Shown piece after piece: positions 34,510 to 42,841 of a stretch of 64,000 nucleotides of DNA; position 1 is the first letter of the stretch, and the number at the start of each line of letters is the position of its first letter. A model generated the notes under the pieces. It was not told the DNA's origin. It ran no database searches and saw nothing but the letters and a program-made list of their open reading frames with translations. A program made the position numbers and the translations under genes. The stretch comes from Paenibacillus hamazuiensis (GTDB taxonomy: Bacteria > Bacillota > Bacilli > Paenibacillales > NBRC-103111): the NCBI RefSeq assembly GCF_023276405.1, contig NZ_JALRMO010000001.1, positions 2,418,001 through 2,482,000 of the forward strand, in the 5' to 3' direction.

Positions 34510-35219
34510 TCGAAGCACACCGCCTCTACATGAGCCCCCGAATGCAGACGATATCCCTCACCTTGAACCGTTATTATATAGGGTTCCGTATGATCGGCAA
34601 GTATTCCGGTGGCAAGCTTCCGGCGTAATGAATTTATATGAACACGTACGGTCGTAGTAAACGGGTCAGCATGGGCATCCCAGATGTGCTCAAGTAAAGT
34701 TTCCGCTGATATCGTTGCCTCTGCGTTCAATAACATATATTCCAAGATCGCAAATTCCTTGCGGGTCAGCGGCAAGTACCTCCCCGCTTGCATGACAGTT
34801 CGAGCAGCCGAGTCCAGTAACAGATCCCGATAAGCAAGGCGAGAAACCTTAAGTGGAGTTTCCCGCCGTAGTTGCACGCGAATCCGGGCCAGCAACTCAT
34901 GGTAATGAAAGGGCTTTCTGATATAATCGTCTGCCCCTACGTCAAGCCCATTGATAATGTTATGCGACCCGTGACGAGCAGTTAACATGACGATAGAAAG
35001 ACGGGGTTGTGATTGTCGGAGTCTCTTGCAGACCTCGACGCCATCCATAACAGGAAGATTAAGATCCAGCAGCACAAGATTGTAGCGATTCGCTTCCGCC
35101 ATCTCCCACCCTGCCGCGCCATCCTCTGCGATATCCACTGCATACCCTTCCCGACGCAAGCCCTTGGCCAGCGCATGCGCCATATCCACTTCATCCTCTA
35201 CCAGCAAAATCCGTATCAT
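34506..35219 (-). CDS. OmpR-family response regulator
   Basis: A 237-residue regulator. The receiver has acidic residues in VEDEVD, phospho-acceptor Asp52 in LLDLNLPVMDG, and RKPFHYHELLARI with the conserved lysine. The C-terminal winged helix has LTRKEFAILEYMLL, TTVRVHINSLRRKL and VQGEGYRL. The ATG at 35219, after AGGGGGGTGGGG, is preferred to the GTG two codons earlier. It is coupled to the kinase and lies 36 bp downstream of the MerE-like gene, so the three genes may be one transcript. Confidence 0.92.
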   Translation of the reverse strand: MIRILLVEDEVDMAHALAKGLRREGYAVDIAEDGAAGWEMAEANRYNLVLLDLNLPVMDGVEVCKRLRQSQPRLSIVMLTARHGSHNIINGLDVGADDYIRKPFHYHELLARIRVQLRRETPLKVSRLAYRDLLLDSAARTVMQAGRYLPLTRKEFAILEYMLLNAEATISAETLLEHIWDAHADPFTTTVRVHINSLRRKLATGILADHTEPYIITVQGEGYRLHSGAHVEAVCFE

Positions 35220-35255
35220 CCCCACCCCCCTTGTCGAGCAATTTGAATGTTATTT

Positions 35256-35528
35256 CTATTTTAGCATGCTGGATGACTTCTTAACAGGGATGCTACAGGT
35301 CGCTGTACGAAGCTTGCGGAATCCGTACCAGGTTCCTCCCCCCCAGACAAGCGTCACCACCACGCCAGCGAGGACAAGATGCTCCCGGAGTATTACGCCC
35401 ATTGCCGAACCCCCAAGCAAGCTGAGTCCCAAAGTTAGGGTAAATGGCAAGTGGCACGGACATATGAGAAATGAAACTGCAACCCAGAAAATACCTTTGC
35501 GCTTCTGCTGCACTACTTGACGCTCCAT
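35256..35528 (-). CDS. MerE-like small membrane protein
   Basis: A 90-residue protein with two predicted transmembrane segments (about 12-32 and 45-68). The motif LICPCHLPFTLTLGLSLLGG, followed by an acidic-aromatic HLVLAG segment, matches MerE, a mercury-transport protein of mer operons that uses a vicinal cysteine pair (CPC). The C-terminus is basic with one more cysteine. No merA, merB, merT or merR is nearby, so the mercury role is unproven. AGGGAGTTATTTACA precedes the ATG. It lies between the small membrane peptide and the two-component genes, all on the minus strand. Confidence 0.6.
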   Translation of the reverse strand: MERQVVQQKRKGIFWVAVSFLICPCHLPFTLTLGLSLLGGSAMGVILREHLVLAGVVVTLVWGGGTWYGFRKLRTATCSIPVKKSSSMLK

Positions 35529-35701
35529 TGTAAATAACTCCCTTCATGTGTACTATACAACTCCGTTGTTAAATTGATGTTAATTGCCTTCTTAAATTCA
35601 CAACGAGCTTCTTGTTCTATAGGTTGAATAGAATTGCCAAAGCTCTCTGGCAACATGTCCGGTAGATCTTTGATTGAATTCACTAGTCTAGAGCATGTCC
35701 T

Positions 35702-35785
35702 TTATGACCTTTTCTTGCGAACGAAATAAATAATTCCTGCAACCAGCACAATCACAGCACCTACGCAATAAATAATGGGGTTCAT
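35702..35785 (-). CDS. 27-residue single-span membrane peptide
   Basis: A short gene with a near-perfect ribosome-binding site (GAAGGAGGCGACAAC) before the ATG at 35785. The product NPIIYCVGAVIVLVAGIIYF (after Met) plus VRKKRS is one hydrophobic helix followed by a basic cytoplasmic tail. This is the shape of small regulators of membrane sensors. It lies upstream of the MerE-like, regulator and kinase genes on the same strand. I know of no named family for it. Confidence 0.6.
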   Translation of the reverse strand: MNPIIYCVGAVIVLVAGIIYFVRKKRS

Positions 35786-36013
35786 GTTGTCGCCTCCTTC
35801 TTCGATCCGGATAGTTTCATTGTACGATAGGAGATGTTAAATCTTCGTTAAGTCCATGTTGTGACGGCGGCGGAAATTGAAATGATACAGAGCGAGGAGG
35901 CAGATTGCAAGCATTTGTTGCCTTTTCTGAAGTAAATGAATGAATAAACTGGTTTTTTGTACATATGTATGTGAATCCCGTTAAATCCTTATTGCCATTG
36001 ACTTCTCATATAT
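35786..36013. other. Intergenic stretch upstream of the membrane-peptide gene
   Basis: No gene seen. It should carry the promoter of the minus-strand unit. A plus-strand AGCGAGGAGGCAGA (about 35891-35905) has no open frame behind it. Confidence 0.4.
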
Positions 36014-36064
36014 TGTCGGACGACAAGAACATATATCCTTAAAAGACAAGAACTTATATCCTTA
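36014..36064 (+). repeat. Transposon-end-like repeat, copy 3 (left orientation)
   Basis: TGTCGGACGACAAGAACATATATCC then AAAAGACAAGAACTTATATCC, two tandem units reading inward to the right. The AT-rich units match copy 1 better than copies 2, 4 and 5. It is the only left-facing end found and abuts a truncated SF0329-like gene. Confidence 0.6.
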
Positions 36065-36353
36065 TCTGATCAACCCACAAATATCGACAATTAAATAACC
36101 GACAATTGGCGGTTATCATCTTTAAAACCTTAGGAATCTGGGTATCTGAATCATTCTTAATTTCCAACTCCGTCTGATACCATCTGATTAAGGTATCACT
36201 CATATTGAGTACGTTCTTTTTGTCTACAGCAATATAACAAAGTCCTGCTTTATCTGGTAAATAGCGGTAGCTGGTTGAAAGGTACTCGACCCTTCCATAT
36301 AACGCAGGACAGAGAAAACTCTCCAGATGTTGCTTCAATTTGCTCCAGGCCAT
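36054..36353 (-). pseudogene. SF0329-family protein, truncated
   Basis: The ATG at 36353 follows AGGAGGATGAA. The first 75 residues (MAWSKLKQHLESFLCPALYG; VEYLSTSYRYLPDKAGLCYI; AVDKKNVLNMSDTLIRWYQTE) match the uncharacterised SF0329 family, whose members are about 190 residues. After DTQIPK (near 36125) the sequence becomes unrelated and stops at 36054, within the transposon-end-like repeat. So the 3' half was lost at a junction close to copy 3. The product is probably non-functional. Confidence 0.6.
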
Positions 36354-36653
36354 TTCATCCTCCTATGTTTATATTATAAAATACCTATTGAGGCACTCGT
36401 TCTATTATCCATATTACAATAACCAGCACATCGATCAAAAAGCAAACTTAAACCCAATCCTCCCTCCTCTATGTTCGAGATCGTAATGGATTCTCGATCC
36501 TAGCGCGGCAGTCCTTCCTCCATCAAATATCCGTTTAATTCCACATTGACATCGAACTATCCCGGCATTCGGTTCAAATGCTTAATTAAAGGAAACTGAT
36601 CGCAATAAGCTTTTAAGCGTAATTCTTCGTCACTACGATGTTATGTAATCTTC
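36354..36653. other. Gene-free stretch
   Basis: No supported gene. The promoter of the truncated SF0329 gene should lie just to the right of 36353. Nothing else was recognised. Confidence 0.4.
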
Positions 36654-36768
36654 GTCGGGAATGGGATAAAGTTCTTGTCATTGAATTTTGACAAGAACTT
36701 TATCCCATAAAACCAAAAAGCCGCGATTTACGCGGTATTTAATGAGATAATGTTCTTGTCACCCGACA
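36654..36768 (+). repeat. Transposon-end-like repeat, copy 4
   Basis: GTCGGGAATGGGATAAAGTTCTTGTC, then the inverted GACAAGAACTTTATCCCAT, a spacer with GCCGCGATTTACGCGG, then ATGAGATAATGTTCTTGTC-ACCCGACA ending at 36768. It is nearly identical to copy 2 but with one direct unit fewer. The paired direct and inverted units form a long hairpin. Confidence 0.7.
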
Positions 36769-37079
36769 TGGGCCGCAGAAGTTATTAATGATACACCGCC
36801 GGAATAATCGGCATCGGCCTCTCGCTTACGCCAAGCGTCAGCAATTGTCCGCCGGTTTTGACTACACTCAGAGCTGATTGGAGCAATGGGATTGCCGGCT
36901 TTTGTATTAATTCATCTGAATTATGTCATATGGCTGATTAGGCTTGAGAAGCTTTACAAGGAACCTGACCTCATTGCATAGGCTTACATGCGACAGTTGA
37001 CAAGACTGGGAAGGATAATCTCCCCAGCCCGCGATACCTCATTCCTTTATCTATCAAGCGCTATGTGGTTTATTACATT
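36769..37079. other. Degraded gene-free stretch
   Basis: No intact gene. A plus-strand patch (about 36865-36982) reads as a hydrophobic helix followed by RLEKLYKEPDLIA before a stop. It might be the end of a lost membrane-protein gene; I cannot name it. Confidence 0.35.
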
Positions 37080-38063
37080 CTATGCAATACCGAATTGTAC
37101 GCCCAACTCTCGAAGCCAGCGGCGATAGGAGATGGACATCTGGTCAGAAGGATGATTCAACTCAGCTTGCAAATCCAAAGGCAATTCTTCAGGTTTCTGA
37201 TTTTCTAGGATGGCCACGTCCTGTCCGAAGACTAAGGCATTATTTTCAAGGAATGCCCGGTCGGTAGCTTCATCCTTGCTGAAATCCCTGGAGGTTACCA
37301 TATGAACCAGGGTCAAATTCGGTTTAATCGGAACGGTATTAATCAGAATGGCAACTACATCCCCCGAGTCCGCATTTGTCTTCCGAAGTTTTGCTGTAGT
37401 AGGACGTAATGCAGATTTTACATAGATACTTGTTGCCTCTCCTCCCCACTGTGCATTTGCTTGATAAATTTTTACTTCTTCAGTTTCAAGGCCATGCTCG
37501 GTTTCATTTACCTTGTATGCCGGAATTTCTGAAAACTCTTTTTCTCCCAAAATACCGTTGTGGACCCACATCAGATGAGCGAAATCGAGAAAATTCTCGA
37601 TGATTCTAGGAGCGGCAGCTTGTACCGTGTATGGTCCACTTACGGTGGAACGGAAGTTGGAGTCATCATACTCATGAAACATAGGGAAAGATGAAGGTTC
37701 GCCAATATTAACCCAAATTAATCCGTAATCTTCCCGGCATGAATAGGGTAAAGCTTTTGCCCGATCGGGTATTTTTTTATCTTTTGACTGTGAGGGTATG
37801 CATACACATTTACCTTCCGAATCATAGGACCAGCCGTGATAGGGACATACTATCGTGTCATTTTCTACCGTTCCGAGCGATAATGCCGATCCTCTGTGAA
37901 CACATAAATCCTTGAATGCATGGACACCATTCTTCGTACGGAATAAAACGATCAGTTCCCCCATGATGTTAACCTGAACCGGTTTATCTTTTAAATCATC
38001 CGCTTTGTATACCCCATGCCATTCATGAGTCAATACCGGGTCACGAACTATTTCGATTGACAT
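37080..38063 (-). CDS. Rieske non-haem iron oxygenase, large subunit
   Basis: A 327-residue ring-hydroxylating or O-demethylating oxygenase. The Rieske 2Fe-2S ligands are Cys54/His56 (CVHRG) and Cys73/His76 (CPYHGW). The mononuclear iron site lies in ENFLDFAHLMWVHNG, with the bridging Asp and two histidines. The layout is like VanA (vanillate demethylase oxygenase) and related C-type oxygenases. The ATG at 38063 is six bases further from the GGGGGA than the ATG at 38069 and is better spaced. No reductase gene is adjacent. The downstream catabolic context is only remnants, so the electron donor and substrate are unknown. Confidence 0.85.
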   Translation of the reverse strand: MSIEIVRDPVLTHEWHGVYKADDLKDKPVQVNIMGELIVLFRTKNGVHAFKDLCVHRGSALSLGTVENDTIVCPYHGWSYDSEGKCVCIPSQSKDKKIPDRAKALPYSCREDYGLIWVNIGEPSSFPMFHEYDDSNFRSTVSGPYTVQAAAPRIIENFLDFAHLMWVHNGILGEKEFSEIPAYKVNETEHGLETEEVKIYQANAQWGGEATSIYVKSALRPTTAKLRKTNADSGDVVAILINTVPIKPNLTLVHMVTSRDFSKDEATDRAFLENNALVFGQDVAILENQKPEELPLDLQAELNHPSDQMSISYRRWLRELGVQFGIA

Positions 38064-38100
38064 TTTCATTCCCCCTACATTTGTTTGTTTTCGCTTTGTC

Positions 38101-38345
38101 CTACTTTAGTTTACCAGGGAAAAATTCTGTGGTATAAGCTTTCGTCACAACAGGCATCGTTTTCAAAACGCCGATATCCGTAAGTTGTTTGGCCAACGTT
38201 TCCCATCTTTCCGGCGCTAAATAGCCAATGCCATGCGTGGCTGCGTCACCTTCATAAATAAAAGGCTGCATAACGGTAGATGTATAGTCCATTTCGCCAA
38301 CGCTAAAATTTGAATTTTTTTCATCAGCCTTACCTTCCGCATCCG
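38101..38345 (-). pseudogene. ABC substrate-binding protein, C-terminal remnant
   Basis: The minus strand reads SVGEMDYTSTVMQPFIYEGD, then GIGYLAPERWETLAKQLTD, and VVTKAYTTEFFPGKLK before a stop at 38101. This is the C-terminus of an SsuA/NMT1-type substrate-binding protein (aliphatic sulfonate, nitrate or pyrimidine-precursor group). The rest of the gene is missing and its 5' side merges into the CocE remnant. Confidence 0.6.
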
Positions 38346-39437
38346 CATCATGATCCGGTTATATACCAGCGGCTTTCCTCCGAACCGCCCCGGAAAGGGG
38401 AGATCGGACCGATCGACCGCCACCAGTTACTTCCCAGCTCGAAGTATTCGACCTGTGCTGCGTCCGGGGCACCCGCATCCCTTTGTCCTTGAGCCAATAA
38501 TCGAACCAATGCACCTGCTTGAGATGGATGTTCCCGTCGGCGCCCCGACCGTGATCGATGCTGCCGACCCGGCACCCCCACGGTATATGATCCCACGGCC
38601 CGATCAGTAACCGGTGAACCGTCTGGGCTCGCCGCAGCGCATCGAACGTTTCAGACGTGCCCATCAGGAACGGGTCGTACCAGCCGCCGATGTGCAGCTC
38701 CGGAACAGGATTATCCGCAAGCTTCGGAAGCCAATTGCGCTTTTCCTAATATTGGTCGTACTCCGGATGCTCGCACCATTCTTGGTAAGCCGGAAAATAT
38801 CGGGCCAATACCGTATGTCTGTCGCTGACCGGCATATGTAAGAGCAGATCGTCGGGGGCCTTTCGACTTACAAGCGTACAAGATTCTTCCGTCTCGGGTC
38901 GCCGCCCTGCTTCCTCGCCGTATCCCTGGCCAGCTGGTAAGCCTAGGGCAAATGCTCCCATATCGCAAACCGGCCCTGTGGGTAAATCATGCCGCGGTAC
39001 AGATCGGCACCGCACATCCCGGGAGCGATCCCGCCAGGTGAGGCGGATTTTCGGAGGCTGCCGCCCACTGGGTGAAGCCCTGATAGGAGAAGCCGTACAT
39101 GCCGGCGCGTCCGCTGCTGTACGGAAGGCCCGCCGCCCACTCGATCGTGTCGTATTCATCTTCCAATTCCCGCACGAACGGTTCGAACTTCCCTCCGACG
39201 CCCCTCTGCCGTGAACGTCCTGAATGACGAAGACGTAACCCCGCTGCACATACCAGATGGGATGCGCATAAGTGACCGTTGAGGCGATCTTTTTGCCGTA
39301 AGGCTGCCGCATCAGCAGAACGGGATATATCCCGTTTTCGTCCGGACGGTAAATATCGGCGTAGTGTACAGTACCGTCGCGCATGGCGCAAGGCCCGGTC
39401 ACATTCAAGGATAACTCCGGCAAATCGCTCGGCAGCC
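38346..39437 (-). pseudogene. CocE/NonD-family hydrolase, multiply frameshifted
   Basis: The pieces follow each other in different minus-strand frames: MRDGTVHYADIYRPDENGIY, PVLLMRQPYGKK and QRGYVFVIQDVHGRGASEG; then EDEYDTIEWAAGLPYSSGR and MYGFSYQGFTQWAA (nucleophile elbow GxSYxG); then GMIYPQGRFAIWEHLP; and HIGGWYDPFLMGTSE with RLLIGPWDHIPWG near 38650. These are the motifs of CocE/X-Pro dipeptidyl-peptidase-type hydrolases, in order, broken by at least three frameshifts. The gene is dead. Confidence 0.75.
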
Positions 39438-39449
39438 ATCACTATCACC

Positions 39450-39693
39450 CTCTCGCATTTTTTTTCACTGCACGTTTTTCGTTATCACATCGACATGGCC
39501 GCCGCCCCAAATCCCGACGACCAGCTTTTCACCTTTGTATGGCTTATCTTTCGCCGCTTCCTGTTTCGGGCCTCAGCCGGAGCGCCGGAATTGGCCACCG
39601 GCTGGCTGGAGCCGCCGCCGCAAGCAGCCATGAACGCCATTAGAAAGCGATCAGTGAAAACCCTAAGACCCGAATAAGCTTCCCCTTCATTTC
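39450..39693 (-). pseudogene. Solute-binding lipoprotein, N-terminal remnant
   Basis: The minus strand from 39693 reads MKGKLIRVLGFSLIAF then, after a frameshift, LMAFMAACGGGSSQPVANSG (lipobox-like MAAC). After a second frameshift come PKQEAAKDKPYKGEKLVVGI and WGGGHVDVITKNVQ before a stop. That is the start of a PotD-type extracellular solute-binding protein. Only about 75 codons remain. Confidence 0.6.
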
Positions 39694-39917
39694 TGAATCA
39701 TCCTTAATTGTGTTGTCAACTTTCCTCCAAATCATATAACCGATCCGAAATGATGTAAACTAAGATAACATGTAATTGGATTATAAAACAAATGCGAATC
39801 GTTTTCATTGGTTTACAATCTAAAAAATACCCGAATATGTCACGTTGTTTACTGTTGTGTGTTATATTTATACGATAATAATCGAGATCCGATTTTTATG
39901 AGATGGGGGGGATCGCC
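39694..39917. other. AT-rich spacer
   Basis: No gene seen. It lies between divergently reading remnants (a minus solute-binding protein and a plus PucR stub) and probably once held both promoters. GGGGGGGATCGCC at the end is the ribosome-binding region of the PucR stub. Confidence 0.35.
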
Positions 39918-40016
39918 ATGAACTTGACCGTAGAAGAAGCGCTTGCCATTTATCCTTTGTCGGAAGGTAAGCTTGTCGTAGGAGCGGACGGTGTTATACC
40001 GACTAGACCGTTTTGA
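39918..40016 (+). pseudogene. PucR-family regulator, N-terminal stub
   Basis: The ATG at 39918 opens MNLTVEEALAIYPLSEGKLV and VGADGVIPTRPF, then stops. The first 25 residues match the PucR N-terminal domain opening of purine-catabolism-type regulators. The frame is lost at the point where the usual N-R-I-V-R-S motif would come. Nothing of the GGDEF-like or helix-turn-helix parts was found downstream. Confidence 0.5.
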
Positions 40017-40177
40017 ATGGCAAAAATCACCGCTTGCGTACGATCACAAACCTCCATTTCTCATTACAAAGAAATGATCTTACTTTAAAATGTTAAATTT
40101 ACAACTTATTCAATAAAAACTGCCAGTTAGCGCAACGACGATAGCCGATCTTTTCCGGCCGGCCACCGTCGTGATCC
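40017..40177. other. Gene-free spacer before copy 5
   Basis: AT-rich DNA, with no gene or clear site recognised. Confidence 0.35.
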
Positions 40178-40241
40178 GTCGGGAATGAGATAAAAATTCT
40201 TGTCAATTTCGGGAATGGGATAAAGTTCTTGTCACCCGACA
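40178..40241 (+). repeat. Transposon-end-like repeat, copy 5 (short)
   Basis: GTCGGGAATGAGATAAAAATTCTTGTC followed by TCGGGAATGGGATAAAGTTCTTGTC-ACCCGACA, ending at 40241. There are two direct units and no inverted unit or spacer, so this is a shorter version of copies 2 and 4, with the same right-facing TGT...ACA edge. Confidence 0.65.
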
Positions 40242-40343
40242 TCCATCAGCTGGGCATAGTTGCTCTTGATCAGATACAAAGTTAGCTTTGCAATGCTCTT
40301 CCCGAATTTATTTTTCAGCTGCTTATCGAGATCCTGCTGAACT

Positions 40344-40372
40344 AAAAAAGACACCCGATTATAGGTGACTTT
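40344..40372 (-). terminator. Minus-strand intrinsic terminator
   Basis: On the minus strand AAAGTCACC and GGGTGTCTTT pair around TATAATC, and a TTTTTT run follows. It lies about 50 bp after the stop of the YhaM-like remnant and was presumably its terminator. Confidence 0.65.
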
Positions 40373-40423
40373 AATTTAATCAGTTTCAAGAGTTACAAGG
40401 TATTGATCCCACCGCAGCTGGAA

Positions 40424-40740
40424 TTACTTTCTCATCCGGTAAATTTGTTTATTCTCAATGATCCGAAGTGGCTGTGTCCATTCTTCCGAATCAGGCGTCG
40501 AATCTAATGCATCCTCAACAACCTGAAGCTTTGCATCCATCGTATCAATATAATGCAGTGCTATAGCCTCAGGTATTTGTGGCTGTACTAGGCTACCCCA
40601 TTCCCCGAGATTGTGATGCGAAAGAACCAGGTGTTGGAGTAAAACGATTTCTCACACGAAGTATCCATACCCAAAACCATAGCAGCTTCAATAATCCAGT
40701 TTGCCGCTATCGAAATATGCCCCAGCATCCTCCCGCTTGG
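40424..40740 (-). pseudogene. HD-domain exoribonuclease (YhaM-like), C-terminal remnant
   Basis: The minus strand reads [27 protein letters not shown], then (one frameshift near 40655) [40 protein letters not shown] and [19 protein letters not shown] before the stop at 40424. GHI, SHH and HYIDTMDAK match the HD phosphohydrolase-type domain and C-terminus of YhaM-like 3'-5' exoribonucleases. The 5' two-thirds is absent, and at about 40740-40850 the sequence changes into the nadC remnant. Confidence 0.55.
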
Positions 40741-40849
40741 TTCCGATATTTAGATAGCAAGGAATTTGAGAACACACCGTTGAATAAGAAAAACATGTTA
40801 GTTTCTTCTGTCTGTTCCCTGTATAGGAGACAAACATTTATCTTCGCCA

Positions 40850-41198
40850 AGCATTGTTTTCTTGCGGCGATGCCGGACAAGCGCTGTTTCAAATTGAGGG
40901 CGAGTCTCTCCCCAAGCAAAATGCTGCGGGCGGAGCCCACCATTTCGGCTACCATCGTACCCTTCCGGACAGCCGCTCCTTCTTGAACGAGAGCTGATAA
41001 ATGAAAAGCGGGATCTACGACGCCGAATACGAGCTCGGCTACCGGCAAGCCGGCAACCAGCCCGTCTTCTTTGACATGAATTTCGCCGGACGGTCCACCG
41101 GAATGATCGTCATGGTCGTAATATCGCCGTTCCGAAGTCTTCCTCCTGCCATTCCGCAATGCTGCGTTTCGATCGTTCGCGGTTGATCTCAAGCATCT
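40850..41198 (-). pseudogene. nadC: Nicotinate-nucleotide pyrophosphorylase (nadC), 5' remnant
   Basis: The start at 41198 overlaps the nadB stop, as expected for a nadBC pair. The pieces LEINRERSKRSIAEWQEEDF, then GDITTMTIIPVDRPA, then GEIHVKEDGLVAGLPVAELV and GSARSILLGERLALNLKQRL follow NadC order through two frameshifts. The gene breaks off after RLSGIA, near 40860, where the catalytic C-terminal two-thirds should follow. It cannot make an active quinolinate phosphoribosyltransferase. Confidence 0.7.
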
Positions 41199-42802
41199 TG
41201 AATGCACTCCTCCAAATGGCCTTCTTCCAGCCGGTAGACGATATGCTTCACCCAGGCGTCGCTTCGCTGCGGATAATCCTCGCGGAAATGGCCGCCGCGG
41301 CTTTCCCGGCGCAGCAGCGCCGCTTTCGTAGTTAGCATTGCACAGATGAGCAAATTGGCAAATTCATACTCCTCGCGCTTAATCAAAGCATATTCGAAGA
41401 AGGCCGACTGCCGCTCGAGCTCGTCCAGCCCTCTTTGCAGCCCGGCGGCGTCGCGCTTCATACCCGCTTGACGAAGCATGACTTTCTGCAGCTTGAGCTT
41501 TTTCTCGACGACCGCTTGCTGCGGCGACTCCTTCCGGTGAACCGCAACCTGCAATTCACTCGGCGTACGGTTCAGCGGCGGCAGCTCGGCGATCCGTTCG
41601 ATGATGCGGCGGCCGAAGACGATCGCTTCCGACAACGAGTTGCTCGCCAGCCGATTGGCGCCGTGAACGCCTGTCGAGGATACTTCGCCACAAGCAAACA
41701 GACGCTTGACGGCTGTTTCCCCGTGCAGGTCCGTTTTCACGCCGCCCATCATATAATGCGCCGCAGGAGCGACCGGAATCCAGTCCGTAGTCAAATCAAG
41801 CCCGTAGAGCAGGCAAAATTCGTAGATTGTAGGAAACCGGTGCTTGATCAGTTCTTCGGTTTCATGCGTAATATCGATGTAAACGAACGAGACCTTTGTT
41901 TCTTCCATCTCGGTTAAGACCGCGCGGGCGACGACATCGCGGGGGGCCAACTCCAGCTGCGGATGATATTTATCCATAAATCGCTCGCCTTTGATGTTCC
42001 GCAGAATCGCTCCTTCCCCACGGACAGCCTCGGAAATGAGAAAGCGCGGTGCGCCTGGGTAACACAATGCCGTCGGATGGAACTGAATGAACTCGACGTC
42101 CCGGATTTCCGCACCAGCGCGAAGCGCGATGGCGATGCCGTCCCCTGTGGCGATTTCGGGATTCGTCGTATAACGGTACAGTTGGCCTGCTCCTCCGGAA
42201 CATAGAATCGTCGCATCCGCTTCCACGAACACGCGCTGCCCGTCCGGCTTCTGCACGAGCGCCCCGCAGCACTCCCCGTCCTGAGTAATCAAGTCGATAA
42301 CATAATGGTCGTCCCACAGCTCGATGTTCGGATCCTGTTTTGTCCGTTCCGACAGCGAACGCACAATCTCTGCACCCGTCGCATCCCCATGTGCATGCAA
42401 AATGCGGCGATGGCTGTGAGCGCCTTCTTTGGTCAGCGCCAGCTCGCCATTCTCGATGTCGAACTGCGTCCCCATTCGAATCAGGTCCTTGACGCCGTCG
42501 GGGCCCTCATGCACGAGCACATTGACCGCTTGTTCGTCGCAAAGTCCCGCACCCGCCACCAAGGTGTCCTGCATATGATACTCCGGCGAATCTTCGTCGG
42601 AGATGACCGCCGCGATACCTCCCTGCGAATAACGGGTATTGCTGTCGAGCAGAGATTTCTTCGTAATCATGATTACTTTCTTCGTATCGCTAACCTTAAT
42701 CGCGGTGAACAGTCCTGCGATCCCGGCTCCGATGACGATGACATCCGTCCGGACGCGGGGAAGCCGCTGCAAATCGAAATCGACCAAATACCGAGGAAAC
42801 AT
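41189..42802 (-). CDS. nadB: L-aspartate oxidase
   Basis: A 537-residue flavoenzyme, full length for NadB. The FAD motif VIVIGAGIAGLFTAIK is near the N-terminus. The active-site stretches are DSNTRYSQGGIAAVISDED, EGAHSHRRILHAHGDATGAE and APAAHYMMGGVKTDLHGET. The C-terminal helical domain has the usual RR pattern. It oxidises aspartate to iminoaspartate for quinolinate synthesis. The ATG at 42802 follows AAGGTG. The adjoining nadC is broken and no nadA is in the window, so the pathway may be completed elsewhere or be dying. Confidence 0.92.
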   Translation of the reverse strand: MFPRYLVDFDLQRLPRVRTDVIVIGAGIAGLFTAIKVSDTKKVIMITKKSLLDSNTRYSQGGIAAVISDEDSPEYHMQDTLVAGAGLCDEQAVNVLVHEGPDGVKDLIRMGTQFDIENGELALTKEGAHSHRRILHAHGDATGAEIVRSLSERTKQDPNIELWDDHYVIDLITQDGECCGALVQKPDGQRVFVEADATILCSGGAGQLYRYTTNPEIATGDGIAIALRAGAEIRDVEFIQFHPTALCYPGAPRFLISEAVRGEGAILRNIKGERFMDKYHPQLELAPRDVVARAVLTEMEETKVSFVYIDITHETEELIKHRFPTIYEFCLLYGLDLTTDWIPVAPAAHYMMGGVKTDLHGETAVKRLFACGEVSSTGVHGANRLASNSLSEAIVFGRRIIERIAELPPLNRTPSELQVAVHRKESPQQAVVEKKLKLQKVMLRQAGMKRDAAGLQRGLDELERQSAFFEYALIKREEYEFANLLICAMLTTKAALLRRESRGGHFREDYPQRSDAWVKHIVYRLEEGHLEECIQDA

Positions 42803-42841
42803 CGCAACCACACCTTTTAGTTCAATTGGGAATTACATATT

